Part shown: in pieces, positions 46,501 through 57,989 of the stretch
Position numbering within the stretch: position 1 is the stretch's first letter
Layout: the number at the start of each line of letters is the position of its first letter
From: Sesamum alatum
Taxonomy: Eukaryota > Streptophyta > Magnoliopsida > Lamiales > Pedaliaceae
Length of the DNA: 64,000 nucleotides
Direction: 5' to 3'
Assembly (NCBI GenBank): GCA_034509735.1
Contig: JACGWO010000012.1
Span: forward strand, 4,402,001-4,466,000
Position numbers and translations under genes: made by a program
The notes under the pieces: generated by a model
What the model was told of the DNA's origin: nothing
Database searches by the model: none
The model's input: only the letters and a program-made list of their open reading frames with translations

Positions 46501-47130
46501 TGCAGTCAACTTACTAGCAAGGTATAGCTCCAATCCTACTCGAAGACATTGGAATGGAACCAAAAATATTCTTCGCTATCTCCGTGGAACAATTCATATG
46601 GGATTATTCTACCCATACGGATCAAGTTTTCAGTTAATTGGGTATGCAGACGCAGGCTATCTATCTGATCCACATAAAGGGAGATCACAAACTGGTTATC
46701 TGTTTACATATGGAGGTACGACTATCTCATGGAGATCAGTTAAACAGACATTGGTGGCTACATCTTCAAATCATTCAGAAATAATTGCAATTCATGAAGC
46801 AAGTAGAGAATGTGTTTGGTTGAGATCAGTTACCAAACATATCAAAGAAAAATATGGATTACTAATTAAAGATGATCCAACAGTACTCTATGAAGATAAT
46901 GCTGCGTGCATCACTCAAATACAATGAGGTTATATTAAAGGAGATAGGACGAAACACATTTCACCAAAGTTCTTTTATACACACGAGCTCCAGAAGAAAG
47001 GTGAAATTGATGTCAAGCAAATAAGGTCAAGTGAAAATTTGGCAGATTTATTTACCAAGGCCTTACCTACAACAACATTTAAGAAAATAATCCATGACAT
47101 CGGAATGCGTCGTCAAAAGGACATCCATTG
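43560..47130 (+). pseudogene. Copia-2 pol, degraded
   Basis: The protease region is recognisable only weakly near 43600-43760 (DSATTHTIL-like). The integrase part carries MMRRIIENSNGHPL, CNACSQGKLIIRPSSSK (zinc-binding), then RLDNASEFTSK and GIDVEHPVAHVHTQNGLAES. The long frame 44971-46440 holds the reverse transcriptase with YKWVFVKKRNEKNEIVRYKA, LMDVVTTYLYGLLDKNIYMK and VYVDDLNLI (YVDD box). RNase H (46440-47130) shows IGALMYLANCTRPDISFAVN and VLYEDNAACITQIQ. Frameshifts near 44190, 44700, 44840 and 46440 and a TGA after ACITQIQ disable it. It ends with GMRRQKDIH. Confidence 0.88.
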
Positions 47131-47167
47131 AGAATGCTTATACTTTTGAGGGGGAGACACATACATA

Positions 47168-47400
47168 TTGTACTCTTTTTCCTTCGCTTAGGTTTTTTCC
47201 CATCGGGTTTTTCTTTCGCAAGGTTTTAATGAGGCAATTCGATATATTTGAATTCCGAGTATTCAAATATGGATCCAGAAGTATCCTTATGAAGTAACAT
47301 TTTGAATCCCGAAGTATTCTAAAGAATGTTGTACTCTTTTTCCTTAGTTAAATATTTTTATCTCATTGGGTTTTTCCTTGACAAGGTTTTAATGAGGCAC
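47168..47400. repeat. Direct repeat between Copia-2 pol and 3' LTR
   Basis: A block of about 70 bp starting TTGTACTCTTTTTCCTT and ending AAGGTTTTAATGAGGCA occurs at 47168-47240 and again at 47327-47399, with diverged middle sections. It lies between two GAGGGGGAG-like purine tracts (47148 and 47421). Confidence 0.75.
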
Positions 47401-47420
47401 ATTATTCACAAATGGTCATT

Positions 47421-47430
47421 CAAGGGGGAG
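47421..47430 (+). other. Copia-2 polypurine tract
   Basis: CAAGGGGGAG directly before the 3' LTR start TGTTATAAACG. Confidence 0.85.
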
Positions 47431-47480
47431 TGTTATAAACGTATAATTATTTACTATTTCTCTTCGATAATTTTATAATA
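47431..47480 (+). repeat. Copia-2 3' LTR with internal deletion (50 bp)
   Basis: The first 19 bases TGTTATAAACGTATAATTA and the last 31 (TTTACTATTTCTC onward) match the two ends of the 203-bp 5' LTR. The 153 bp between are missing. The junction lies at a short ATTATTTA microhomology. Confidence 0.85.
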
Positions 47481-47628
47481 TTTTCAATTTTATATAGATT
47501 TTTCTTTCAAAAAGAAAAAATTATATAGGTTTTCGCATGAAAAAATGAGAATATATTTTGATTAGTTAAATGAGATGTTTTTTATATTAAATTATTATGT
47601 CAAATTAATATATTTTCAATAAGAACAC

Positions 47629-48468
47629 TGTAGCGCAAATTTCGTGTTTCTGAATTTATTGAAACAAGAAAAATATTACAAATGATTTTGAATTTAATCA
47701 AATGTCTTGTGGGTGCGAAATCTCTAATTTAAGCCTATGATTCTTCACAATCTTCAATTTCGACAACTTCGAAGGAGGAACTTGACGTTTTAATCTTCTT
47801 TGACATTGACTTGGATCTTCAATAACGTTGGGGGGTCTTTTGACTTATTCCCGAATTAAACGCTATAATTTTGGAAGACTTGACTTGAGCTTTTTGTGTT
47901 TCTTGGTGGAATTGAAGCTTTGATCTTCCGCCAAGGTGGATTTGTGCTTTGATAACGTTAACTTGCGGGTCCTTTGACTTGCTCTCGAATTAAACGTTGG
48001 ATTTGGATGATTTCCGCGACGAACGCCTTGAAGTTTGCTTGAACGTTGTGGATTCTCCTTAAATTGTGCTTGAGAGGATTTTGAAACTTCTTGAGTGTGT
48101 CCTCAATTGTGTAGAGAACCCCTATTTAATAGTTGTAGGGTAGAAGACTTTCCCATATTTACTTGATGAAATGGCTTGATTTGATTGGCCCTTCATCATT
48201 TGCTCCATATTTGCAAGATGCGATTTTATTTTCATATTTACTTGCACTTTCTTGATTTGGAATATTTGATCCACTTTCCAAGAATATGAAATTTTGACAC
48301 TTGGCATCATTTGATTGGCCGAAAAATAAATATTAATATCAATTAATTAACTATTTACTTTAGGAATTAAATTAATTAAAATTCCAAAAATATAAATAGA
48401 AATTGATATTTAATATATTATTTTCCACGTGGCGCAATTTTATTGGGCACAAATTTAATTTGTCTACA
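47629..48468 (-). repeat. Gypsy element 3' LTR (840 bp)
   Basis: In element orientation it starts TGTAGACAAATTAAATT and ends GAAATTTGCGCTACA. Its TATA region is altered by a one-base insertion (TATTAAATAGG in place of TATAAATAGG). Confidence 0.92.
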
Positions 48469-48480
48469 AATGCCCCCTCG
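48469..48480 (-). other. Gypsy element polypurine tract
   Basis: In element orientation CGAGGGGGCATT, directly before the 3' LTR start TGTAGAC. Confidence 0.8.
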
Positions 48481-50214
48481 AGACTTGTTCACCGACAATG
48501 CTTTGAAGCCCGTCTTGGAGTGAATAAGTCACGAAAACTTTTTTTTGCTATATATTTTTTCATATGCAATATGGGCTTTTGCAAACACATGGGAAGCCCC
48601 TTTTTTTTGTAAAACTAAAGGCTTGAATTTTTTTGTGTGGGCTCATTTTTCCGGCCCAAAATCCTCTTTTTCTTCCTTTTTTGTAGCCCAAGCCTTTATT
48701 TTCTTCCTTTTTCGTTGCATGCCAAATGGCCCATTTGGAGAGAGCCCACATGAAAAATTATTTTGCAAAGCAACAGCCCATTAATCCAGTCCATTTTGAT
48801 GGTCCTTACACCAATCATACATGATTGGCACCTCCCTCTTCAAATCAAATATTTCTGCAGAAAACCATTGCTTGTCTATTTCTCATTCTCTTTCCATTTT
48901 TTCTTTCTCTTTGTTTTCTTCTTCACCTCCACTTTTCTTTCTTTCGCTTTTTTCCCTTTCTTCCTTCCATTTTCTCTCTCTGTTTTCGTCCTTCTTTTTT
49001 CTTCTGATTTTTCTCTTCCCTTTTCTTTCCTTTTCTTCTCTCTAATTTCTTGCTTCAGCTTCTTTCCTTCCCACTTCTTTTCTTTCCGTTTTCTTTTCTC
49101 TTCTTTCTTATTTCCTTCTTCTGTTTTTTGCTTCTTTTCTTCCCCTTTTTTTTTCTCTTCTTCTTTCCATTTTCCTTCTTTGTTTACTTCCTATTTTGCT
49201 TGTTTTCCCTTCTATTTTGTTTCTTTCAACAAGGAAGAAAATCAAAGTTTGGCCCTGACTATGAATTTTCTTGCCGACAAGAAGAAATTTTCCTTTCTTT
49301 GATGATTCATAGCGGCTTCTTCATGTGCACGGACATACATTTCCATTTTTTTGTTCTGCGAATTTCCAACTTCCTCCCTTTAAACGAGGGATATGGAGCC
49401 TGAGTCTAAATCTTTTCTCATCTGTGAGATTGGAGCGTCAATTTTGGAAAGAAAAGTCTCGGCAGATACCTTTGGATTTGAGAAGCATAGGGGATTTAAT
49501 TGCGGAAGCCAGTTATCGTGTTTGATTGAGGAAATTTTCTGCTAGGCCTTTGGAATGGAAATAATTTTTTTTTTCATCCAAAAATCTCACTTATAGATCA
49601 AGCTCCTTGCCATTTTTGTGGTCACTTGCCTTAAGCTTGATTTCTTTGTTGGTCTATATAAATCCGAGGATGACAAATTTTTTCTTTGACTCTATTTGTC
49701 AGATTTCACATTCTTGGTTGTAGTTCTAGTGAGCGAAATTAAAAGTAGAGTTCTCCATCTACTAATTCATTAATTCACCACTTCAGTTTTTCCTTTTGAA
49801 AGAGAAATAGGACAAGTACCAACTTTCAACTTCTCTGTTTTTTTTTTTTGTTTTTTGCTGCCGATTTTTTTTTTAAGACACAGTTGCCTGAAGTCTTCCG
49901 AAATTTGCTCTCCACGGGGTCTGACAAGAATATTGCACTTTCACTTGTTCTTCAATTCTTTTTGAAAATTTTCTTTTCGTTCGTCCCTTGAGCCGATCCC
50001 CCTTTTTTCAGCAAATTTGGGATTTGAGAATTCACGTCGGGGCTTGCGAGTTTGGAGACGGTGGCTTTGATTAGTAACTTTTAAGTAAATCACTATTTTT
50101 TTTTATCTTTTATTGTTCAAGCTTGAGATACAATATCATCCTTTCATAAATCCAAACTTTATTCAAATAAGTTTTTTTTTTTTTACTTTGCTTCTTAATT
50201 TGACAATGTAGGCA
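48481..50214. other. Non-coding interval between the 3' LTR and the PMD gene, with polypyrimidine tract
   Basis: The plus strand has an extended C/T-rich tract at about 48880-49210 (TTTCTTTCTC, TTCCTTCC and similar). Its six-frame readings are artefactual Phe/Ser/Leu strings, not membrane proteins. Downstream, TATATAAA at 49655-49662 (in GGTCTATATAAATCC) is a candidate plus-strand TATA box for the PMD gene starting at 50215. Poly-T runs occur near 49567 and 50171. Confidence 0.6.
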
Positions 50215-53003
50215 ATGGTTTATTTCAAGGATATCTCATCTTCTTCCGGAGTGCAACATTCGGTCATTCTTGACGACGAAAAGCAGTCAGAGGAGAAGGG
50301 AACAACTTTGATGACGCACGCCCCTTTTATTGGTCGATATGCGAAACAATGGCCAGATTGACAAATCCCCTTTACACGAGCAATGGTCTCGAGAGGTTCC
50401 GTTGAGCAAGACGTCCAAGGTGTGGTCTTTGCAAGCAACACATCACCGTCGTTCCAACGAACCAAGTCACCTACCAACATTAGGCCGCCGTATCGTTGAA
50501 GGCAAAGCCAAGTGGGGAGACACCATTCAATTTTCCGGTGAATTTCGCTATATCAAAGGCTATTGGGAGTGGACTGAAGACATCCTTAGCCGATGCGAGA
50601 ACAAACTAATTGCTACTCAAGTATACGACTCAATGTACGCTTCATTGTTCACTTAGGACCGCAACTCTGATGTCATCAAAGCGTTTTGCGAGGCGTGGTG
50701 CCCATCAACCAACACTCTTTTGACGTCCTTTGGGGAGTTGTCAATCTCACTGTGGGACTTGCATACCCTCGCTGGACTTCCAATGACCGGACTCCTCTAT
50801 GACGAAGTTGTTCCAAGTGCCAAGGAGCTTGACGGCGTTGACGAAATGGGACGAAGATTTGTGCCTCGCTCTTGCAGATTCTTGCTCCATGCCTATCATT
50901 TTGCTTTCAAGGAAGTAGTAGCGGAGGTCAACTTTCTCAAATTTCTGCCGACAAGTGGATCAAGTTTTGATTTAAAAGGACCACGAAGTATTACGAGCCT
51001 CCTCCGCATAAAGAGAAAAAGGCGGTTCGTCCCAAGTCAACTCACAATCCTTCCGGAACCTTTGGAGTGCATGGCAAGTGGTCCACCGCAGATGAAGCGA
51101 TATTTTCGAAACTTGGCATTGAAGGGAGCTTAAAAGAAGAGACGTTCTTGGCAGCATACTTGGTGTGTTGGCTCTGCACTTTTGTTCTTCCCACTGATGA
51201 CATTGGTTCAATACGTCCAAACACTTTCAAAGTGGCGAGTATCATGGCATCCGGTTGAAAGGTTGGTCTAGTTGTTCCTCCAACTCTCCAAGACTGACTC
51301 GTATGTGTTCTCCATTTCTGATTCATTTCATTTATAGTTGGATATCACACTATTTCAAGACTCACTACCAAGTTTTGCAAGGTGTACGTGGGCCAAAAAT
51401 GACGCTCTTCTCAGGTGAAGGAGGAGCGAAATATTACGACCCACAAGAGGCGAGAAAACGACTTCACAAAGGTGACTTTATCGCTTGGACTTGCAACATG
51501 ATCACGAAGGACAAGGACTTCTCATTTGTAGATGATGGGCATGCCAAGGAAGTTGAAGAAGCTTATTTCATGGCTATTCGTTCGAATTACCTTCCCTTGC
51601 ATCAAGGCCATCACTTTGTAGTTCAGCCATATAGCTCCCATCGGTTCGGTCGCCAATTTGGGTTCTTTCAAGAAGTGCCGGGAATTCTTTCTCTAGACAT
51701 TTGCAAGGCTTCTTTAGAAGATGGAATTCGCCAGTGGCATTTATGCATCTCATCCAAGACCATGGAAAAGGTGTGGTTTTCCTTCTTTGCCCCCAAATGC
51801 AAAAGAAATTTTTCTTCGGAGGCGTACAAAAAATGGTGGGCCGAACCTTACGGTGGTTATCTTGAAGAAAACATGGTGAGATTGCTTGCTTCTAACTCAA
51901 GTAAGGTTTATCTCAAAGAACGTGGCAAAGGAGTCGCTGAAGGTTCGCCTCATGAGCATGTTGTTTCTCCTCCCCCTAAGCACAATCCCCAAGTTGTCGA
52001 ACTTCTTGAAGTAAGTAAGAGGAAAAACATTTCTCGACCCTTGGAGGAAAGTGGGAGCAGCATACCCGATCGTCATTGGAAGAGGCCGAAGAGAGATTTC
52101 GACCATTCGAAGCCAACAGACATTGATGGAGATGGTGATGCCTCAAGTCGTGCACCATCAATGTTGAATTATGCCAAGGAGGTCTTTTTTTAACTCTTTT
52201 TTTTTTATTCTTTGGAGTGGTAACGTCTTCTTTTGTTTCTAACTTAAGTTGATGCATTCTTGTAGTTAGAGGATGAAGTCCTAGCAGCCGAAGATGACCA
52301 AACTTCTGAAGATACCCAAGGATCGATTTTGGGGCCTCCTCCACTTGGAATGAGACTTAAGGTAAAACAAACTCCTTTTCATGCTGCAGTGTCCGTATTC
52401 GAAGGCGAGAGATTTGTTATTAATCATCAAAAGGAGTTTTTTCAAAATTTGTGGAGTGACCTTCTCGCGAAGATATCAAAGACCCCAATTGACTTCATCT
52501 CATCAATAAAAGAAGATGTTTACTTTGTCCTCGAATCTATGAAGAGTTTTCAGAAGTTTGACATCTCCAAAGTAGAAGAGTCATTGAACGTGTTCTTTGC
52601 CAAAGCTGCTGCTTATGATGAGGCAAGGTCATCGTCTTCCAAAAAGTTATCCACAAGTCTTCTTGAGCGACAGTTAAAGGAAGCCAACGATCGTCTCCAG
52701 GATGCCCAAGTTAAAGAGAGTAAAAAGGCTTCCAGGGTCCAATCCACTATAGATGAGTTAGAGCGCATTGAGAAGGAGATTGTGGCTTTGAAGGAGCAAA
52801 GAACAAAAATGTGTGCTACTCTGAAGGGGCAAAAACAATTTCTCTATAGTGCTCAAGTCGAAGTTTTTGGGATCGAAGGGGAAATTGCAGCGCTTGATAA
52901 TACTACCCCACTTGATGATGACGTGGTTGAGAACTTGGAGTCTTCAAAAGCAACTTTGGAAGCCCTCAAGGAAGAGTTGAAGAGTTTGAGTCCTTTTGTT
53001 TGA
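50215..53003 (+). pseudogene. Plant mobile domain (PMD, aminotransferase-like) gene, antisense inside the Gypsy element
   Basis: The PMD is found in Tat-type retrotransposons and in host proteins such as MAIL1/MAIN. Starting at ATG 50215: MVYFKDISSSSGVQHSVILD. Then, in another frame, WSREVPLSKTSKVWSLQATH and KAKWGDTIQFSGEFRYIKGY. The PMD core follows: EAWCPSTNTLLTSFGELSIS, LWDLHTLAGLPMTGLLYDEV, PRSCRFLLHAYHF (50660-51000). Next are FSKLGIEGSLKEETFLAAYL and VCWLCTFVLP (51100-51190). An intron-like gap (to about 51338) leads to SHYFKTHYQVLQGVRGPKM, GGAKYYDPQEARKRLHKGDF and a basic linker. A short intron (about 52182-52265) precedes the last exon, a coiled coil (about 52640-53003; LLERQLKEANDRLQDAQ). 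Stops at 50654 and near 51257 and several frameshifts make it non-functional here. The introns imply plus-strand transcription. Confidence 0.82.
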
Positions 53004-53450
53004 GATTTCTTTAGGACCTTTATCCTTGTTGAATTCCTTATTTGTCCTTTTATTCTAAGTCATGAACCTCGTTGTTTCCTTTTGAGATTACATAATAGAA
53101 GTTCTTTTTTCCTATCTTGCAATCTTATTACATATTTACTTTGAAGTTCATGAGATAGAATGGACACATGACAAATCAACTATCCTATATGAAATAATGT
53201 AACTCAAACTTTTATAACGAATTAATTGTCCAACATGGAAAACATAATTCATTACAAATTTATGACTGAACTTAGAAAATATCTAAATTGTCTACATACC
53301 CCGTGAAGGGATCAAACGTAACGTAGTTCAAAGAAACTTGAATTTTTTTTTGTTTAAAGGGGGTGTTGTACGCAGTTTATACTCATGCGGGCCAGGAGTA
53401 ACATGCAGTTTAGGCTCATGCGTCATGGAGCATTTTCTTCGTTGCTTTCC
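53004..53450. other. Spacer between the PMD gene and integrase (convergent 3' ends)
   Basis: AT-rich, with no gene. GCAGTTTATACTCATGCG and GCAGTTTAGGCTCATGCG form a short tandem-like pair near 53366-53424. Confidence 0.5.
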
Positions 53451-54494
53451 TCATGCGTAGTATCTTTTCAAGAACTTCCAATTGATTGGACCAATTCTCA
53501 AGCCATCTTCAGCGACCAACTTGTAAGCGCCATTTGTGTAGACTTTCTTGATGACATAAGGACCATCCCACTTTGATATGAACTTGTTTCCAGTACGGTG
53601 AGTGGTAATGATGGATCTTCTCACAGCAAGCACCAAATCGCCAATTTGAAAAGAGCGAGACCGTACTTTCTTATTAAATGCCCTTGAGAGACGAGCTTGA
53701 TAACACTCAAGTTTTTGTTGTGCTTCTAACCTCTTTTCATCCAGAGCTTCCAACTCCTCAAGGCGCAAGCGTGCATTTTCTTCTTGGGTTAGCCCTACTT
53801 GAATAGTTATTCTCAACGATGGGATTTGTAGCTCGAGAGGGACGACAGCCTCCGTGCCATACACCAAAGCATAAGGGGTTGCTTGAGTAGGTGTGCGGTA
53901 AGTGGTTCTATAAGCCCATAAAGCCTCTCCCATTCGCTCGTGCCAATCCCTTTTTGACTTGGCGACCACCTTTTTCAACAAGTTGCACAGAGTTTTGTTG
54001 AATGCTTCCGCTAGTCCATTTGCAGCCGCATTATACATCGAGGATTTCCTCTGCTTGAATTTGAACTTCTGGGTGAGCTTGTCTATCAGGCTATTGCAGA
54101 ATGGCTTCCCGTTATCGGTGATGATATAGCGGGGAACTCCATAGCGATAGATGATGTTGATGCGGATAAAGTCAGCGACATTTTCCTTCTTTACTTCCTT
54201 GAGGGATACGGCTTCAGCCCACTTGGAAAAGTAGTCGGTCGCAGCCAAGATATATAAATGTCCGGCAGAAGACTTTATTAGAGGCCCAACCACATCTAAG
54301 CCCCAAGCATCAAATGGCCATGACGCAACTGTCGGATGTAATGGTTCCAGCGGTTGGTAGATGAAGTTAGCATGGAACTGGCATGCTTGACACCTTTGTG
54401 CGTAATTTATACAATCCTTGACCATGGTAGGCCAATAGTAACCCATCCTCTTTATACGGAAGTGCAATTTTGGCCTGACTGATGAGCGCCACAA
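53451..54494 (-). pseudogene. Gypsy integrase domain
   Basis: A 348-codon open stretch. The zinc-binding region carries MGYYWPTMVKDCINYAQRCQ and ACQFHANF. The catalytic core shows WGLDVVGPL (first Asp), IITDNGKPFCN (second Asp) and NAAANGLAEAFNKTL (Glu; the family usually has NGQAEATNK). The C-terminal GPY/F-type module has FISKWDGPYVIKKVYTNGAY. No stop occurs in the domain, but it is disconnected from the upstream pol frame by a frameshift near 54480. Confidence 0.9.
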
Positions 54495-55210
54495 ACACCG
54501 GAATGAGCTTCTTCCATAGCTTGAACCACTTCATCTTCATTTAGGCAGCGTAAGAAGACCCCATCAAATGAACGCCTGTAGAGTGTGTCCTTGTAGTGGA
54601 TAAAGCGGGTCGCATGCCTCCAAATGTCAAATTTTCGACGCGGGTCATCAGGCAACTTCTCGTACTTCAGGTAGTCTATGAGCGGCTGGCGCCAATCTTC
54701 TTTCTCTATTTCAAATACCTCGACAATATGATTCTCTTCTTCTTCGTGGTCAATATCATCGAAAATTGGGGGCACCACCCAACTCTTGCATATTGGAATG
54801 CGAGTATTATCTTCGAGTGTGGTGAGGCTAGAGGCAAGTTTGGCAAGTGCATCGGCTTGTTTGTTATATTTTCTTGGCACATGCTCGATGTCTACGTCTC
54901 CAAGCCATCCCATGAGTCTCTTGGCATAATCGAAATATGGAAGTAGCTCGGGTTTCTTGACTTCGTATAATCCGAGAAGCTGATTGATCACCAATTTAGA
55001 GTCCCCATACACTTTAAGGTGCAACTGCTTTATGTCAACCGCCATCTCGAGACCAAAGATAAGAGCTTGATATTCGGCGACATTGTTGGAGCAATTCTGA
55101 GTTAGAGTAAAGGAATATGGCAACATTTCTCCATCGGATGTGACAAATATGACTCCGGCGCCGACTCATTCTCTGTGTGAAGCTCCATCAAAGTACATCT
55201 TCCAAGGAGG
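54452..55210 (-). pseudogene. Gypsy second RNase H domain (aRNH) and linker
   Basis: The RNase H fold is read leftwards: WKMYFDGASHRE (first Asp) with a stop after HRE; then VGAGVIFVTSDGEMLPYSF, NVAEYQALIFGLEMA (Glu), VYGDSKLVINQL (Asp) and KQADALAKLAS (last Asp). All four acidic positions are visible. This domain follows a normal RT-RNase H and is the extra archaeal-type RNase H known from Tat-clade elements. The linker to integrase includes RRSFDGVFLRCLNEDEVVQA. Confidence 0.85.
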
Positions 55211-56987
55211 GGTGACTTCAATGACAAGGACATCTTCGTCAGGGAGATCGTTAGACAACTCCCACTCCGCAGGGAGAGGGTGATCAGCGCTAATACTTTC
55301 CCCTTCACGGCCTTTTGTGGAACGTACACAATCTCGAATTGTTGCAGCTGAAGATACCACCTCGCAAGCCTATCAGATAGAACTGGTTTCGACATGACAT
55401 ACTTTAGTGGATTAGCCTTCGACACAAGACGTACTGTATGTGCTTGGAAATAATACTTCAATTTCTGGATTGCAAAGATGAGCGCCAAACATATCTTTTC
55501 AATAGGTGAATATTTCAACTCGTTAGGCGTCATCATTCTACTCAAGTAGTGCAAAGCACTCTCTTTTCCATTGTCGTTCTCTTGTGCAAGTAGAGCCCTA
55601 ACTGAGCATTCTTGAGCGGCTATATAGAGGATTAGTGGGCGTCCAGGCACTGGTGTAACCAACATAAGAGGTTTCATCAAGTATGACTTTATGCTTTTGA
55701 AAGCGTTACGGCAAGCTTCACCCCATTCAAATGGAACACCCTTTTTCATGATGCGGCTGAAGGGTTGACATCGTCCAGCCAAATTTGAAATGAACCTTCG
55801 AAGGTATGCTAACCTTCCCTTTAGGCTTTTAAGCTCGTGGATGTTTCGAGGTTCGGGCATTTTTAAGATTGCATCGATCTTGGCTTGCTTGATCTCTATC
55901 CTTGATGGCGAACGATAAATCCGAGAAACTTTCCTAAAGTGACACTGAAAGCACATTTCAACAGATTCATTTTGAGGTGATATCTCCGTAGTCGTTCAAA
56001 TATCTCCCTCAAATCTTGGAGATGATCTTGTCTTCTTTTGGACTTTACGACAAGGTCGTCGACGTAGCACTCAACGTTCTTGTGAAGCATATCATCAAAT
56101 ATTCTTTGCATGGCCCTTTGATACATTGCGTCGGCGTTCTTCAAGCCAAACGACATTACTTTGTTACAGTATATCCCTTTCGGGGTACGAAAAGCCGTTA
56201 GTTCTTCATCTCTTGGCGCCATACGTATTTGGTTGTACCCGGATGACCCGTCCATGAAAGACAAAGCTTCATGGCCGGTTGTGGCATCAATCATGAGTTC
56301 TGCGATGGGTAAGGGAAAATCATCCTTCCGGGCACGCATTGTTTAAATTCCTAAAATCGACACAGACTCGAATTTGTCCGTTTTTCTTCCTTACGGGGAC
56401 AATGATTGATATCCATGTCGGATATTTGACTTCTCGAATGAATCCAACCTCGATGCGTTTATTGACTTCGACTTCAATCAATGGGACCAACTCGGGTCAG
56501 AATCGATGTTGAGCTTGCTTAAAGGGCGAGCTCCTTTATTGATTGACAAGTGATGAACTGCTACCTTGGGGTCTAGGTCGGGCATTTCCTTGTATGAACA
56601 TGCAAACACATCTTTGAATTCGTGCAGTAACTCAACGTATGTTTCCTCCTCGTCGGCGATTAATAAAGCACTGATGTAGATTGGTTGGGGATTTTCAATG
56701 TCTCCCAAGTTGATCTCTTTCAATTCATCAACGGTGGCTTTAACACCTTCTTCGAGCTCGGGAGGAGGAGCTTCTGCATCCTCTTCCTCAACTAAATTAT
56801 TTTCACTCAAAGTTATATAATGTGTTGTCGCAACTTCATCCTCAACATGACAAATTATCTCTTCACTATTATTGATATAGTAAGATGAAGCTACACTTTC
56901 CTTATCATCATCTTCATCGTCTTGGGTTCTCGTGAAGACAATAGTTTGCAACTTGACTTTCAAAACTTTGCCGCACGATATAATCAT
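55102..56987 (-). pseudogene. Gypsy reverse transcriptase and first RNase H
   Basis: The upstream linker (56987-56478) is acidic and ends with MPDLDPKVAVHHLSINKGAR, the usual lead into Gypsy RT. After a frameshift come WISIIVPVRKKNGQIRVCVD and FRNLN. The open stretch 56339-55896 holds DDFPLPIAELMIDATTGHEA, FMDGSSGYNQI, TPKGIYCNKVMSFGLKNADA and the catalytic ECYVDDLVVKS (YVDD at 56066-56055). Another shift leads to the RNase H part: LAYLRRFISNLAGRCQPFSR, FEWGEACRNAF, LHYLSRMMTPNELKYSPIEK, LVSKANPLKYVMSKPVLSDR. Several frameshifts; inactive. Confidence 0.9.
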
Positions 56988-57225
56988 ATTGGTGCATCAC
57001 TTCATGCGCGATGGAATCAAGCTCTGAAACGCTTGTGGCCCACGAGCTTTCTTATGGTATTTAGACTTTGTTGAGATGCTCAACCCTTGATTTTAAGCCC
57101 TCCTACATCTAAATTTTCTAGGGGGTCCAAGTCTGTCGAAGACAGATATGCATTTCATCCTCCTTTCTTTATTGCCAAGACCATCACTTGTTGACAAACA
57201 TTCCTCTTCGATGATGTGGTTGGTG

Positions 57226-57727
57226 CTAGCTCTTTTGATAGCTATGCGAATAGGATTCTGTGGAGTTAATCCCAGGCCTCACTCGAGAGCTTTGAACAGT
57301 ATGTCCCTTTTCTCTTAACATTCTTTGGGTTGCGTTAAGTCCGTGTACTTGTTCACCGTTGGCTTCCGGTGGGAGTTTCCCTATAGTAGCCCCTTCTTGT
57401 GGATTATATCCGGCTTTGACAAGAAGTTTGTATGCTTTGGGGTCGAAGCCGTTTGCAGTTTTTAGCTCTGAATGTCTTCCGTGTTCCATTTCAGGTCCTT
57501 GGATTGGCCGTACAAACCCTTTGTGTGGTTGAGGCTTCCTTGCATCGAGACTTGTTAGTGGAAGTACCAACTCTTTTAGTGAGTCCAACCCTATAAGAGA
57601 GGATTTTTCTTTCGGACTACTTTTGTTGTCGTCCGCTGAAAAGGTTGCTCTACTTTTACTTTCTTCGTCTTGGCTGTTTTGTATCTCGGACTTCCCAGCG
57701 GATGATTCTTGCTTAGATTTTGTACTC
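57226..57727 (-). pseudogene. Gypsy pol linker between protease and reverse transcriptase
   Basis: Joins DAKYYLG (right of the MITE, near 58520) with STKSKQESSAGKSEIQNSQD on the left when the MITE is removed. It contains FDPKAYKLLVKAGYNPQEGA and GLNATQRMLREKGH, segments conserved in Tat-clade polyproteins between protease and reverse transcriptase. Confidence 0.75.
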
Positions 57728-57730
57728 CCA

Positions 57731-57941
57731 GGCCCCGTTTGGTTCGTGTGATTAGGCATGATAAAATTACTTATCATACCTAATCACACGTTTGGTTGGT
57801 ATTATTAGAGCAGGGTATTAGTATCGAGCCCGGTCTTATTTATCAGAATCTGTGGGATAATGGATCCCACCTATTAGGTGGGATACACAATCCCACAAAT
57901 TATGATAAATCAGTATTAATTTTTTTTTCCCTCATTTACCC

Positions 57942-57989
<48 letters not shown>

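Larger units (their letters stand above)
42116..47480 (+). mobile_element. Copia LTR retrotransposon, Copia-2, 5.4 kb
   Basis: The 5' LTR (42116-42318) and a shortened 3' LTR (47431-47480) are bordered by the 5-bp duplication TTTTC (42111-42115 and 47481-47485). Internal order: gag, integrase, reverse transcriptase, RNase H. The polypurine tract CAAGGGGGAG precedes the 3' LTR. Pol is broken by several frameshifts while gag is open. Confidence 0.93.

Noticed and set aside
48763..49403. Open frames rich in Phe, Leu and Ser that look like multi-pass membrane proteins.
   Set aside because: They are readings of a C/T-rich low-complexity tract inside the Gypsy element. Three overlapping frames give the same kind of string and there is no domain or codon structure.
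54596..54946. Plus-strand frames opposite the Gypsy RNase H and linker.
   Set aside because: The minus strand has clear catalytic motifs; the plus frames are shadows.
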